Assembly (NCBI GenBank): GCA_016212855.1
Contig: JACRDP010000020.1
Coordinates: 1-64,000 of the forward strand
Direction: 5' to 3'
Source: Elusimicrobiota bacterium
GTDB taxonomy: Bacteria; Elusimicrobiota; Elusimicrobia; UBA1565; UBA9628
Length of the DNA: 64,000 bases
Shown here in pieces: positions 7,376-16,056 of the stretch. The notes under the pieces are model-generated. The model had not been told where the DNA came from. It saw only the letters and a list, made by a program, of their open reading frames with translations, and did no database searches. How positions within the stretch are numbered: the first letter of the stretch is position 1; every line of letters begins with the position of its first letter. Position numbers and translations under genes: made by a program.

Positions 7376-8347
7376 ATGGCATTCCCGACGACGCGCGCGA
7401 GACGTCTGCGCGCGACCCCCGCGCTGCGCGCCCTGATCCGCGAGACCGAACTGTCCGCCAAGGACTTCATCCTGCCGCTGTTCATCCGCCCCGGCAAGGG
7501 CGAGAAGCGCCCGATCTCGTCGATGCCCGGCCATTTTCAGTATTCCGTGGACACCGCGGTGAAGGCCGCCGGCGAAGCCGTGAAGCTGGGCGTGCCCGGC
7601 GTGATCCTCTTCGGGATTCCCGATAAGAAGGACGGCAAGGCCTCCGGCGCCTACTCGGACAGCGGCATAGTGCAGAAGGCCGCGAAGGCGATCAAGCACC
7701 AGTACCCCAATCTGCTTCTCATCGCCGACCTGTGCTTCTGCGAGTACACCGACCACGGCCACTGCGGAATCGTCAAGAACGGGAAGGTGCTCAACGATCC
7801 GACCTTGGCGCTCGCGGCGAAAACCGCCGTGTCCCAGGCGAAGGCCGGCTTCGACGTGATCGCGCCCTCGGGCATGATGGACGGCCAGGTCGGCGCGATC
7901 CGCAAGGCGCTCGACGGCGCCGGCTACATCGACACGCCGATCTTGGCCTACGCCGCGAAGTACGCGAGCGCCTACTACGGGCCCTTCCGCGAGGCCGCGG
8001 AGAGCCCGCCCAGCTTCGGCGACCGCACGACCTACCAGATGGACCCGGCGAACTTCGACGAGGCGCTGCGCGAGGTCGCGCTCGACGTCCAGGAAGGAGC
8101 CGACATGGTGATGGTCAAGCCCGCGTTGCCCTATCTCGACGTGCTCAAGGCCGTGAAGACGCGCTTCGGCCTGCCCACGGCGGCGTACCAGGTGTCGGGC
8201 GAGTTCGCGATGATCAAGGCCGCGGCGGCGAAGGGCTGGGTGGACGAGCGCAAGATCGCGCTCGAGTCGCTCACGTCGATCAAGCGCGCCGGCGCGGATT
8301 TTATTTTGACCTACTACGCCCTCGAGGCCGCCAAATGGCTCGCATGA
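7376..8347 (+). CDS. hemB: porphobilinogen synthase
   Basis: Condenses two 5-aminolevulinate molecules to porphobilinogen, the second common step of tetrapyrrole synthesis; cytoplasmic. 323 residues, standard length. The zinc-type metal site is present (DLCFCEY with Cys120 and Cys122, then HCG with Cys130). Both active-site lysines are visible, Lys195 in YAAKYAS and the Schiff-base Lys248 in [10 protein letters not shown]. The stop overlaps the ATG of hemL by four bases, so the two haem genes are coupled. The neighbour supplies its substrate by the C5 pathway. The start is fixed by [12 protein letters not shown] and the -10 box six bases upstream. Confidence 0.97.
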   Translation: MAFPTTRARRLRATPALRALIRETELSAKDFILPLFIRPGKGEKRPISSMPGHFQYSVDTAVKAAGEAVKLGVPGVILFGIPDKKDGKASGAYSDSGIVQKAAKAIKHQYPNLLLIADLCFCEYTDHGHCGIVKNGKVLNDPTLALAAKTAVSQAKAGFDVIAPSGMMDGQVGAIRKALDGAGYIDTPILAYAAKYASAYYGPFREAAESPPSFGDRTTYQMDPANFDEALREVALDVQEGADMVMVKPALPYLDVLKAVKTRFGLPTAAYQVSGEFAMIKAAAAKGWVDERKIALESLTSIKRAGADFILTYYALEAAKWLA

Positions 8348-9639
8348 AGAAAGAGAAGCCCGCCAATTTGAAGAAGCTGTTCGCGCGCGCCCGCAAATCG
8401 CTCGTCGGCGGCGTGAACTCGCCGGTGCGGGCGTTTAAGTCGGTAGGCGGCACGCCGCTGTTCGTGCGCTCGGGCACGGGTGCGTGGATCCGCGGGGCTG
8501 ACGGCAAGTCGTATGTCGACTTCTGCCTGTCGTGGGGCCCGCTCATGTTCGGCCACGCGCGGCGCGAGATCGTCGCGGCGGCGCAGACCGCGCTCGCGCG
8601 CGGCTCGACGTTCGGCGCGGCGACGGAGGGGGAAGTCATCCTCGCCGAGAAGATTAAGGAAGCTTTGCCCTCGATCGAACTGCTGCGCATGACGAGCTCG
8701 GGCACCGAGGCCGGCATGAGCGCGGCGCGGGCCGCGCGCGCCTTCACCAAGCGCGACCTGATCATCAAGTTCGCCGGCTGCTATCACGGCCACTTCGACA
8801 GCTTGCTCGTCGCCGCCGGCTCGGGCGCGACGACGCTTGGAATTCCCGACTCCGCCGGAGTTCCCAAGTCGTTCGCGGCCACGACCATCGTGGTCCCGTT
8901 CAATGATCTCAACGCCGTTGAGAACGCGTTTAAGAAAAACAAAGGAAAAATTGCGGCTGTGTTCGTGGAGCCTATTCCGGCCAACATGGGAGTCGTATTT
9001 CCCAAGGCAGGGTTTTTGGAAGGACTACGGAAGATCACTCGACGGGAGAAATCTCTACTCATCTTCGACGAGGTGATCACGGGTTTTCGTGTCGCCTACG
9101 GCGGCGCGCAGACCCTGTCCGGTATCAAGCCCGATTTGACCATCCTCGGCAAAATTGTCGGCGGCGGCCTGCCGCTGGCCGTCTACGGCGGGCGCAAGGA
9201 CGTCATGTCCATGATCGCCCCCGAGGGCCCGGCCTACCAGGCGGGAACGTTGTCGGGGAACCCGGTCGCGGTCGCGGCCGGAACGGCGATGCTCGATCTT
9301 CTCAAGCGCGAGGACCCGTATCACCGCATGAGCCAGCTCGCGGAGTACTTCTGCGAGGGCCTGCGCGGGGCGGCGATCGCGGCGGGCGTGCCGCTGCGCA
9401 TTCAGTCCTTCGGCTCGATGTTCACGCCGTTCTTCATCGACGGCGGGATCGTGACCGACTACAAGAGCGCGATGAAGGCCGACAAGAAGGCGTACGGCCG
9501 GTACTTCCAGGGAATGCTCAAGCGCGGCGTGTACCTGCCGCCGGCGCAGTGGGAGGCGGCCTTCGTCTCCTACGCGCACACCGACCGCGAACTCGACTTC
9601 GCGCTGTCGGCGGCCCTCGGCGCCCTGAAAGTTCTTTAG
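8344..9639 (+). CDS. hemL: glutamate-1-semialdehyde 2,1-aminomutase
   Basis: PLP enzyme converting glutamate-1-semialdehyde to 5-aminolevulinate, the C5 route to haem. 431 residues. The ATG in the ATGA overlap with hemB was used; ATG three codons upstream is equally possible. Family motifs: [26 protein letters not shown] and PLP Lys270 in [12 protein letters not shown]. Together with hemB this makes a two-gene haem operon. glutamyl-tRNA reductase (hemA) is not in the window. A patch near residues 155-230 has lower GC and A-rich Lys codons compared with the rest, which may only reflect local codon use. Confidence 0.96.
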   Translation: MKKEKPANLKKLFARARKSLVGGVNSPVRAFKSVGGTPLFVRSGTGAWIRGADGKSYVDFCLSWGPLMFGHARREIVAAAQTALARGSTFGAATEGEVILAEKIKEALPSIELLRMTSSGTEAGMSAARAARAFTKRDLIIKFAGCYHGHFDSLLVAAGSGATTLGIPDSAGVPKSFAATTIVVPFNDLNAVENAFKKNKGKIAAVFVEPIPANMGVVFPKAGFLEGLRKITRREKSLLIFDEVITGFRVAYGGAQTLSGIKPDLTILGKIVGGGLPLAVYGGRKDVMSMIAPEGPAYQAGTLSGNPVAVAAGTAMLDLLKREDPYHRMSQLAEYFCEGLRGAAIAAGVPLRIQSFGSMFTPFFIDGGIVTDYKSAMKADKKAYGRYFQGMLKRGVYLPPAQWEAAFVSYAHTDRELDFALSAALGALKVL

Positions 9640-9640
9640 G

Positions 9641-9660
9641 TCCGGGCGCAAGCGCCCGGA
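9641..9660. terminator. hairpin after hemL
   Basis: A perfect 8-pair stem (TCCGGGCG with its complement, four-base loop) starts two bases after the hemL stop. It has no T tract, so it may act as an mRNA 3' end stabiliser or a weak bidirectional terminator between hemL and the convergent BI-1 gene. Confidence 0.5.
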
Positions 9661-9692
9661 CACAGAAGCCGGTATGGAATAACTCCTAGCTT

Positions 9693-10394
9693 CTAGTCGC
9701 GGCGGCGGCCCGTCGCCCGCAGCAGGCTCAGGAACAGGTTGATGAAGTCGAGGTACAACATCAACGCGCCGGAGATCGCTTCCTTGCCGTCCTCGTCGGT
9801 GCCGTCGTTGCCGAGGGTGTTCATCGCCTTGATCTTCTGCGTGTCGTAGGCGGTGAGGCCGACGAAGATCAGTATCCCGAGATAGGAGGTGACCATCTCC
9901 ACGGCCGTGCTCTGCACGAACCAGTTGACCACCGAGGCGAGGATGATCCCGAGCAGGCCCATCATGCAGAAGTTGCCCATCGAGGTTAGGTCGGTCTTGG
10001 TCATGTAGCCGTAGGCGCTCATCGCGCCGAACATCCCGGCGGTCATGAAGAAGGTCGAGGCGATGGAGCCGCGGGTGTAGATGAGGAAGATCACCGACAG
10101 CGTGACGCCGCTCAAGGCCGAGTAGAAGAGGAACGCGAAGCGCGCGGTCCCGACGTCCATCGTCTTGACCCAGCCCGAGAGGTAGACGACGAGGCCGAGC
10201 TCGGCCAGCATGAGGCCGTAGAAGAGGATCTTGGTCTGGACCAAGGCCACGATCATGCGCGGATCGGAGGCCATGTACAGGGCGCAGGCGCCGGTGACGG
10301 CCAGGCCCAGGCTCATCCAGGCGTAGACCTTCTGAATGAAGGAGCGGGTTTCGATTTCGGCGGCGGACAGCAGGCCCGGAGGGTTGTAGCTCAT
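9693..10394 (-). CDS. Bax inhibitor-1 (YbhL/YccA) family membrane protein
   Basis: 233 residues, almost entirely hydrophobic, with about seven transmembrane helices. The family's C-terminal text is present (VGLTAYDTQKIK, then GALMLYLDFINLFLSLLRATGRR). BI-1 proteins are pH-sensitive calcium-leak channels in studied cases; the bacterial role is unclear. The start MSYNPPGLLSAAEIETRSF is selected because a TTGACG-17-TACACT promoter ends seven bases before it, predicting a leaderless mRNA. A longer upstream frame would run through that promoter and was rejected. It is divergent from the subtilase gene and convergent with hemL. Confidence 0.93.
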   Translation of the reverse strand: MSYNPPGLLSAAEIETRSFIQKVYAWMSLGLAVTGACALYMASDPRMIVALVQTKILFYGLMLAELGLVVYLSGWVKTMDVGTARFAFLFYSALSGVTLSVIFLIYTRGSIASTFFMTAGMFGAMSAYGYMTKTDLTSMGNFCMMGLLGIILASVVNWFVQSTAVEMVTSYLGILIFVGLTAYDTQKIKAMNTLGNDGTDEDGKEAISGALMLYLDFINLFLSLLRATGRRRD

Positions 10395-10401
10395 AAGGAA
10401 G

Positions 10402-10430
10402 AGTGTAGGACGCCCGGGGACCGCCGTCAA
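10402..10430 (-). promoter_or_regulatory. promoter of BI-1 gene, leaderless geometry
   Basis: On the minus strand TTGACG (10430-10425), a 17-base spacer and TACACT (10407-10402), then seven bases to ATG. This is the clearest case in the window of a near-consensus promoter placing the transcription start at the start codon. Confidence 0.8.
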
Positions 10431-10437
10431 GACTCCC

Positions 10438-10466
10438 TTGACAGCGCCAGTTCCCGGGGCTACACT
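10438..10466 (+). promoter_or_regulatory. promoter of subtilase gene
   Basis: TTGACA, 17-base spacer, TACACT. It lies back to back with the BI-1 promoter, with only seven bases between the two -35 boxes. The leader of about 18 bases carries GGAGGA seven bases before ATG, so this transcript is conventionally leadered. Confidence 0.85.
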
Positions 10467-10491
10467 GGCGAAGACGTCGGAGGACCCCTCT

Positions 10492-12594
10492 ATGATCACC
10501 CCTCGCCTCCTGTTAGCGTTGGCTTTGTCCGTCTTTTCTCTCGGCGCCTTCGCCCAGACCGCGCCCGTTCCGGCGCCCGAGAAGGGCGACACGGAGACCG
10601 CCCTCAAGGAACTGCCGCCCCTCAGGGTCATGGGCACCGAGGCGCCCGCCATCGTGGTCTCCGCCGAGTCCGTCAAGGCGCTGGAGAAGCTCGGCTGGAA
10701 GACTCAGAAGGACGGCTCGCTCGAGCGCATCGAGGGCGGCCCGGAGAAAGGCCTGATCCCAGCGGAATACCTGCGCAAGGCCGACATCAAGTGGCGCGAA
10801 GGCGCGCTGTACTTCGCCAATTCGCCGTACAAGGTCCGCGACGAGCTTTTGGCCCCGATCCTCAACGGGCTGAGAACGTTCACGGACACGGCGCGGACGC
10901 CGCGCAAGGAAGCCGGAATGAAGCTCGCCGCCTGGGGCCTGCCGCCGTCCGTCGATGGGCGCCGGCTTTACAACGCCGGCGGCGACGCGACTTACTATGG
11001 GATGATCCTGCATTATTTCTTCAAGACGAAGCCCGAACAGGTGGCGGCCCTCGGGGTTCAGCGGACGTCCCAGGCTCTGAGCCTCATCGATCACGCCTAC
11101 GGCCAGGCCTTCCATCACCAGAGGCCGGACATCGCCCAAACCGATCTGGACCGCGCGCGCCTGCTGCTGTTCGCTCCGCCGCGCGCGGGCGAGACCCCGC
11201 TGTTGCCGGGCGGCGTGAAGGCGCGCCCCGATCCGACCGCGATGCTGGCCGATTATAAGAAGAAGCTCGAGGCCGAGCTCGCCGACGCGACGAAGGTGGG
11301 CGACGATCTCCGCCGCAAGGACTCCGCCGAGGCTCTCGCCGTGCTCAACGCTCTCGAGAAGCAGCGCTTCCACGCGTCCCTCGATCTGACGCCGGTGCCC
11401 CCGCCGGGCGGCGAAAAGAAGCCGCCCATTCCGGGAGGGCCGTACGTGATCACTCCTTTCGGCGGTGAGGACCCGGCTAAGAAGGCTCCCTACGTCGAGC
11501 TCGCCACGGGCCTTCCGGGCGTGCTGCGCACGCTCGAACGCCTTGGTCCGATGAGCGACGAGCAGAAGGAGAATTTGATCCGGTCTTTCCCGATGGGCGA
11601 CCTGGTCTGGCGCATGGGCGCCCAGAATCTCTGGGCGCAAGGACTCACCGGCAAGGGCGTCAAGGTCGCGGTCATCGCCGAGAATCCCGAGCTCAAGAGC
11701 GCGGTCAAGGATCGCGTCAATTTCACGGCCGCCGACGGCGTCGAGGCCGTCGGATCGCACGGCACACACGTCTCGGGCATCATCCACGCGCTGGCGCCGG
11801 ATGCGGAGCTGCGCGGCTATGCGGTGTTTCAGGGCGGCAGTTTCGGGGGTAATGACCGCCTGCGCGAGAATCCCGAGAAGCCGATCATCGACGCGATCCA
11901 TCGCGCCGTCAAGGACGGCAACATGATCATCAATATGAGCCTCGGCTCCGGCGACAGCCCGGGCGCCGAGATGGCGCGCGTGGTCGAGGAGTACGCGAAG
12001 AAGGGCGTGGTCTTCGTCATCGCCGCCGGCAACAGCCGCAACTACAGCGGCGGCATCGACGCCCCGTCCTCGGCGCCCTCGGCGGTCACGGTCGGCGCGC
12101 TCGATTCCGCGGGGCGCATGTCGGACTTCACCAACTTCGGCGACCGCTTCGACCCGAAGAAGCTGACCTCGGTGGTCAAGGAAGTGTTCATGACCCCGGG
12201 CTCGAACATCGTCTCGACCATGCCGCCGCCGCAGTTCTCCTTCATGGGCGACGGCGGGACCGAATACGCGTCCATGAGCGGCACCTCGATGGCGACTCCC
12301 GCTTTGGCCGGCGTCAGCGCCTTGCTCGTGCAGGACATGACCATCGTGCCCAATCCCGTGAACATGGCCGAGCGGCTCAAGTCGGCGCTGCGCGCGGGCG
12401 GCGAGCCCATCTCGCTCGACAAACTGCCGCCGAACGTGCCCATCGACCAGCCCTTCATCGTGGTCAACCCGCTCAAGGCGCTGGAGAGCCTGCGCAAGGA
12501 CGCCGTTCCCGTCGTCGACAATACGGCGGCTCCCCTGAAGCGTCCCAACGTCGGCCCTCCCAAGAAGCTCCTCGGGCCGGACGTCGAACAATGA
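10492..12594 (+). CDS. secreted subtilase-family (S8) protein lacking the usual catalytic Asp
   Basis: 700 residues. Signal peptide (1-20, ending GAFAQ), a long N-terminal region (to about 370) and a peptidase S8 domain (about 385-640). His423 (HGTHVSG), oxyanion-hole Asn514 (IAAGNS) and nucleophile Ser599 (GTSMATP) are all present. The first triad block, normally V-I-D-[ST]-G, reads VAVIAENPE, so Ala396 sits where the Asp belongs, with Glu397 beside it. The enzyme is therefore inactive, uses Glu397, or uses an Asp from elsewhere. The start is set by GGAGGA and the promoter; the longer frame runs into the promoter. Its stop overlaps the next gene (ATGA), so a partner function with that membrane protein is likely. 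Confidence 0.9.
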   Translation: MITPRLLLALALSVFSLGAFAQTAPVPAPEKGDTETALKELPPLRVMGTEAPAIVVSAESVKALEKLGWKTQKDGSLERIEGGPEKGLIPAEYLRKADIKWREGALYFANSPYKVRDELLAPILNGLRTFTDTARTPRKEAGMKLAAWGLPPSVDGRRLYNAGGDATYYGMILHYFFKTKPEQVAALGVQRTSQALSLIDHAYGQAFHHQRPDIAQTDLDRARLLLFAPPRAGETPLLPGGVKARPDPTAMLADYKKKLEAELADATKVGDDLRRKDSAEALAVLNALEKQRFHASLDLTPVPPPGGEKKPPIPGGPYVITPFGGEDPAKKAPYVELATGLPGVLRTLERLGPMSDEQKENLIRSFPMGDLVWRMGAQNLWAQGLTGKGVKVAVIAENPELKSAVKDRVNFTAADGVEAVGSHGTHVSGIIHALAPDAELRGYAVFQGGSFGGNDRLRENPEKPIIDAIHRAVKDGNMIINMSLGSGDSPGAEMARVVEEYAKKGVVFVIAAGNSRNYSGGIDAPSSAPSAVTVGALDSAGRMSDFTNFGDRFDPKKLTSVVKEVFMTPGSNIVSTMPPPQFSFMGDGGTEYASMSGTSMATPALAGVSALLVQDMTIVPNPVNMAERLKSALRAGGEPISLDKLPPNVPIDQPFIVVNPLKALESLRKDAVPVVDNTAAPLKRPNVGPPKKLLGPDVEQ

Positions 12595-12989
12595 GCTGGC
12601 GGATCAAGCGCGTCGACCCGTACTGGCTGAGCAATCCTCTCGTCTACGGAGGCGCCGTCGCGTCCGCCATACTGGGCGTTTACGGCGCGGGCGCGGGCTC
12701 GACCGCGGCGACTTTGGTCGGCGGGCTCGGGTTCTGCACGACGATCTTCCTGGCGGCCCGGCCGGCCCTGTCGGCCGTGTTCGCGACGGTCGGCCTGCTC
12801 GGCGGCGCGGCCGCCTTCCTCTTCAGCGCGAATCCGGGCATGGGACTTTTGATGCGCCTGGTGTGGACGGGGGGCTTCGGCCTCATCTACATGACCGTGA
12901 TGAACGTCGTCTTGCTCGGCGTGTCCGCGCTGTACAACGCCTTCACGCGAGCGGGCTTCTCCGGCCTCAGCCTGAGCTTGGAGAGCTGA
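12591..12989 (+). CDS. small integral membrane protein coupled to subtilase
   Basis: 132 residues with about four transmembrane helices (near 18-36, 38-56, 60-78 and 86-112) and short loops; no recognised family. The ATG overlaps the stop of the subtilase gene, so both are translated from one mRNA and probably work together, for instance as an anchor, immunity or sensing partner. This is inferred from context only. The gene ends six bases from the convergent argS stop. Confidence 0.8.
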   Translation: MSWRIKRVDPYWLSNPLVYGGAVASAILGVYGAGAGSTAATLVGGLGFCTTIFLAARPALSAVFATVGLLGGAAAFLFSANPGMGLLMRLVWTGGFGLIYMTVMNVVLLGVSALYNAFTRAGFSGLSLSLES

Positions 12990-12995
12990 CGCCGC

Positions 12996-14633
12996 CTACA
13001 TCTGCTCGGGCGCGGAAACGCCCAGCAGGCCCAGGCCTTCGCGGATGGCGTCGCGCACGCCGGCGATGAGCAGCAGTCGAGCTCGGCCCTGTTCGGGATC
13101 CTCGGCGGAGACGACGGGGCACTTCTCGTAGAACGGGTGGAACAGGCCGGCCAGCTCCATCAGGTAGTTCGCGAGCGGGTGCGGCGAGAGCAGGCGCTCG
13201 CAGTCGAGCAGGACCTCGGGGAACCAGGCCAGCTTGTCGAGCAGAACGCGCTCCTCCGGGGAGGTCAGCCAGCGCGCGTTGGGCATGGGCAGTTCCGCGC
13301 CCGCGGGGTGCAGCCCCGCTTCGGCGGCCTTGCGGAAGATCGAGACGATGCGCGCGTGCACGTACTGGACGTAGAACACGGGATTCTCGCTCGACTGCTT
13401 CTTGGCGAGCTCAAGATCGAAGTTCAGGTGGCTGTCGGGGGTGCGCAGGGCGAAGAAGAAGCGGCAGGCGTCCTTGCCCGCCTCGTCGATGAGCTCCCGC
13501 AGCGGGATGAAGGTGCCGGCGCGCTTGCTCATCTTCACGGCTTCCTGGCCCCGGAACAAATGGATGAGCTGATGCACGATCGCGTGATAGCTGTCCGCGG
13601 GCTTGCCCAGCGCGGCGATCGCGGCCTTCATGCGCGGGACGTAGCCGTGGTGGTCGGCGCCGAAGATGTCGATGACGCGGTCGAAGCCGCGGTCGTATTT
13701 GTCCTTGTGATAGGCGATGTCGGGAAGAAAGTAGGTGGGCTTGCCGGTGTTCTTGACGAGCACGCGGTCCTTGTCGTCGGTGGAGCCTTCGGCGTTCATG
13801 GTGCCGAGCCAGACGGCGCCGTCCTTCTCGAAGACCATGCCGCGGCCCTTGAGGAACTCGAGCGTCGCGGGCACGGCGCCGGAGGAGAACAGCTCGCTTT
13901 CCAGGTACCAGCGGTCGAAGGACACGTCGAACGCCTTCATGTCGTCGCGATGAGAGGCGAGCAGGGTGTCCATCGCGTACTGCCCCCAGCGTTTCGCGTC
14001 CCAACCCGATTTCTCGGCAGGGGCGGCGGCGGCCAATTCGACGAGATATTCGCCTTGGTAGCCCTTCTCCGGCACGGGTGTCCCTTTGAAGCGGGCCATG
14101 ATCGACTCGCCGAGTAACACCGCGCGATCGCCGCCATCGTTGACGTAGTATTCGGCCTTGGCCTCGCGTCCGAGCCGTTTCATAATCCGGATTAAGCTGT
14201 CGCCGAGCGTGGCGCCGCGGCCGGAGGCCATGTGGAGCGGGCCCGTAGGATTGGCGGACACGAATTCGATCAGCACCTTCGTCTTCGGTCCGCCCTCGTC
14301 TTCTCCATACGTTTTCGGCGCCAAAGTGATCGCCTTTAAATTGGCGCACAACGACGAATTCCTCAACACGATGTTCACGAAGCCGGGCGGGGCGGCGGCG
14401 GCGCTCTCAACCTCCGCCACGTTCGAGAGATGCTCGGCCAAAGACTTGGCAAGCTCGATCGGATTTTTCTTCGCCGCCTTCGCGGCGGCCAACGGCCAGG
14501 GCAAGGAGAGGTCCGCCTTCACGTGCGCCGGCGGCGCGTTGACGGCAAGGTTGTCCGGCAGCGAGACGCCGGCCGTCGTCGCCCATTTGCGCGCCTCGTA
14601 CGCGAGCTTCTTGCGAAGCGCCGCGACGATCAC
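12996..14633 (-). CDS. argS: arginyl-tRNA synthetase
   Basis: Class I synthetase charging tRNA-Arg; cytoplasmic. 545 residues. An N-terminal Add1-like domain is followed by the HIGH-type signature ANPTGPLHMASGRG (His134), in which HVGH is replaced by HMAS, a variant known in other ArgRS. The KMSKR-type loop appears as KMSKRAGTF. The C-terminal anticodon-binding DALR domain ends in LLGVSAPEQM. The start overlaps the stop of the upstream pilT by four bases, so argS is the last gene of the nadD-to-argS operon. Confidence 0.96.
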   Translation of the reverse strand: MIVAALRKKLAYEARKWATTAGVSLPDNLAVNAPPAHVKADLSLPWPLAAAKAAKKNPIELAKSLAEHLSNVAEVESAAAAPPGFVNIVLRNSSLCANLKAITLAPKTYGEDEGGPKTKVLIEFVSANPTGPLHMASGRGATLGDSLIRIMKRLGREAKAEYYVNDGGDRAVLLGESIMARFKGTPVPEKGYQGEYLVELAAAAPAEKSGWDAKRWGQYAMDTLLASHRDDMKAFDVSFDRWYLESELFSSGAVPATLEFLKGRGMVFEKDGAVWLGTMNAEGSTDDKDRVLVKNTGKPTYFLPDIAYHKDKYDRGFDRVIDIFGADHHGYVPRMKAAIAALGKPADSYHAIVHQLIHLFRGQEAVKMSKRAGTFIPLRELIDEAGKDACRFFFALRTPDSHLNFDLELAKKQSSENPVFYVQYVHARIVSIFRKAAEAGLHPAGAELPMPNARWLTSPEERVLLDKLAWFPEVLLDCERLLSPHPLANYLMELAGLFHPFYEKCPVVSAEDPEQGRARLLLIAGVRDAIREGLGLLGVSAPEQM

Positions 14634-15718
14634 GCGCCGGTACCCGGGTTCGTCGCGTCGTTGGCGGCGAGGCGCCGCAAGGTGTCGCCGTCGTGCGCGG
14701 CGCCCAGGGCCTCGTTGAAGTCGAGCAGCTTCTGCTTATACAGGAAGGACAGGTACTGGTCCATCGTGATCATGCCGAACTTGGCGCCGGCCTCGATCGC
14801 GCCGTAGATCTGGTGGCTCTTGCCCTCGCGGATGAGGTTCGAGATTCCTGTCGTGATTCGCATGAACTCGCGTGCGCAGACCTGGCCGCCTCCGCCCAGG
14901 CGCGGCAGCAGCTGCTGACAGACGACGGCCTGGAGCACGGTCGAGAGCTGCACGCGCACCTGCTGCTGCTGGGACGTGGGGAACACGTCGATCATGCGGT
15001 CCACGGTCGTCGCGGCGTCCTGCGTGTGGAGCGTCGCGAAGCAGAGGTGGCCGGTCTCGGCGGCGGAGATGGCGAGCTGGATCGTTTCCAGGTCGCGGAG
15101 CTCGCCGACTAAAATCACATCCGGGTCCTGGCGCATCGAGTGGCGCAGGGCTTCTGAAAAAGATTTTGTGGTTGAGCCGACTTCGCGCTGGAGGATCACG
15201 GACTGTTTGTCCTCGTAGACGAATTCGATAGGATCCTCGATGGTCAGGATCTTCTTCGGGTACTTCTTGTTGATCTCCTCGATGAGGCAGGCCAAGGTCG
15301 TGGACTTGCCCGAGCCCGTCGGGCCGGTGACGAGCACGAGGCCGCGGGGCAGGTCGATGAGGTTGGTGATCGAGGGCATCAGGCCGATCTCGGTCGGCGT
15401 CGGGATCTTGGCCGAGATGACGCGGAACACGGCGCCGGCGCCGTTCTTTTGGCGGAAGGCGTTGAGGCGGAAGCGCGAGACGCCGGGCAGGGCGACCGAG
15501 CCGTCGAGCTCCCAATTCTCCTCGAACTTCGCGCGCTGGGCCTCGGCGAGCACCGAGTACAGCATGCGTTCGCACTCCTGGGCCGTGAGCGCCGGCAGGC
15601 CCGTGATCGGCTCGATGACGCCCTGGCGGCGGACCATCGGCGGCTTGCCGATCACGAGGTGAAGGTCGCTGGCGCCCATGCGCGCCGTTTGCGTCAGAAC
15701 TTCGATCAGCTCCGCCAT
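14630..15718 (-). CDS. pilT: PilT-type retraction ATPase, second copy
   Basis: 362 residues. Hexameric AAA-like motor that depolymerises type IV pili at the inner membrane. PAS-like N-terminal domain (ASDLHLVIGKPP), Walker A GPTGSGKST, Asp box (TIEDPIEFVYED), Walker B (VILVGELRD) and His box (GHLCFATLHTQDA). The C-terminal motif reads GISNLIREGK (AIRNLIR in classical PilT). The start MAELIEVL is chosen by homology; the upstream extension is Arg-rich and overlaps rsfS in another frame. About 13 bases overlap rsfS. A paralogue lies two genes upstream. No pilin or pilB gene is in the window. Confidence 0.94.
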   Translation of the reverse strand: MAELIEVLTQTARMGASDLHLVIGKPPMVRRQGVIEPITGLPALTAQECERMLYSVLAEAQRAKFEENWELDGSVALPGVSRFRLNAFRQKNGAGAVFRVISAKIPTPTEIGLMPSITNLIDLPRGLVLVTGPTGSGKSTTLACLIEEINKKYPKKILTIEDPIEFVYEDKQSVILQREVGSTTKSFSEALRHSMRQDPDVILVGELRDLETIQLAISAAETGHLCFATLHTQDAATTVDRMIDVFPTSQQQQVRVQLSTVLQAVVCQQLLPRLGGGGQVCAREFMRITTGISNLIREGKSHQIYGAIEAGAKFGMITMDQYLSFLYKQKLLDFNEALGAAHDGDTLRRLAANDATNPGTGA

Positions 15719-16056
15719 GCAAGCTCCTTGGCGCCGTCGTGCAGGCGCTCGAGCGCGTACAGCTCGCGCGCCTCCGCGTCCATCAAATGGACGATGAGGC
15801 CGCCGAAATCGAGAACGCGCCACAGATCGCTTTGCGGGCGGTTGCGCCGATGCACGCGCAGGCCCGTCTTTTCGAGGGCTTCCGACAGCTTGTCCTCGAG
15901 CGACTCAAGGTGGGGCCGGGAGAGCGCGGTCGCGATGATCATGTAGTCGGACAGGGGGCTCGTCTTGCGCACGTCGAGGACGACGATGTCCTCGGCTTTG
16001 TGCTCGTTGATGGCGCGAGCCGCGGTGATGGTGACCGTCTTAAAAGCCTTGGGCAT
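15706..16056 (-). CDS. rsfS: ribosomal silencing factor RsfS (Iojap/YbeB)
   Basis: 116 residues. Binds L14 of the large ribosomal subunit and blocks subunit joining under nutrient limitation. Family motifs present: DIVVLDVRKTSPLSDYMIIATA and WRVLDFGGLIVHLMDAEARELYALERL. In many bacteria rsfS follows nadD and yqeK directly; here three genes (LytR_C, pilT, cNMP protein) are inserted between. The start lies inside the preceding cNMP gene by 17 bases, indicating tight coupling. Confidence 0.95.
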   Translation of the reverse strand: MPKAFKTVTITAARAINEHKAEDIVVLDVRKTSPLSDYMIIATALSRPHLESLEDKLSEALEKTGLRVHRRNRPQSDLWRVLDFGGLIVHLMDAEARELYALERLHDGAKELAWRS

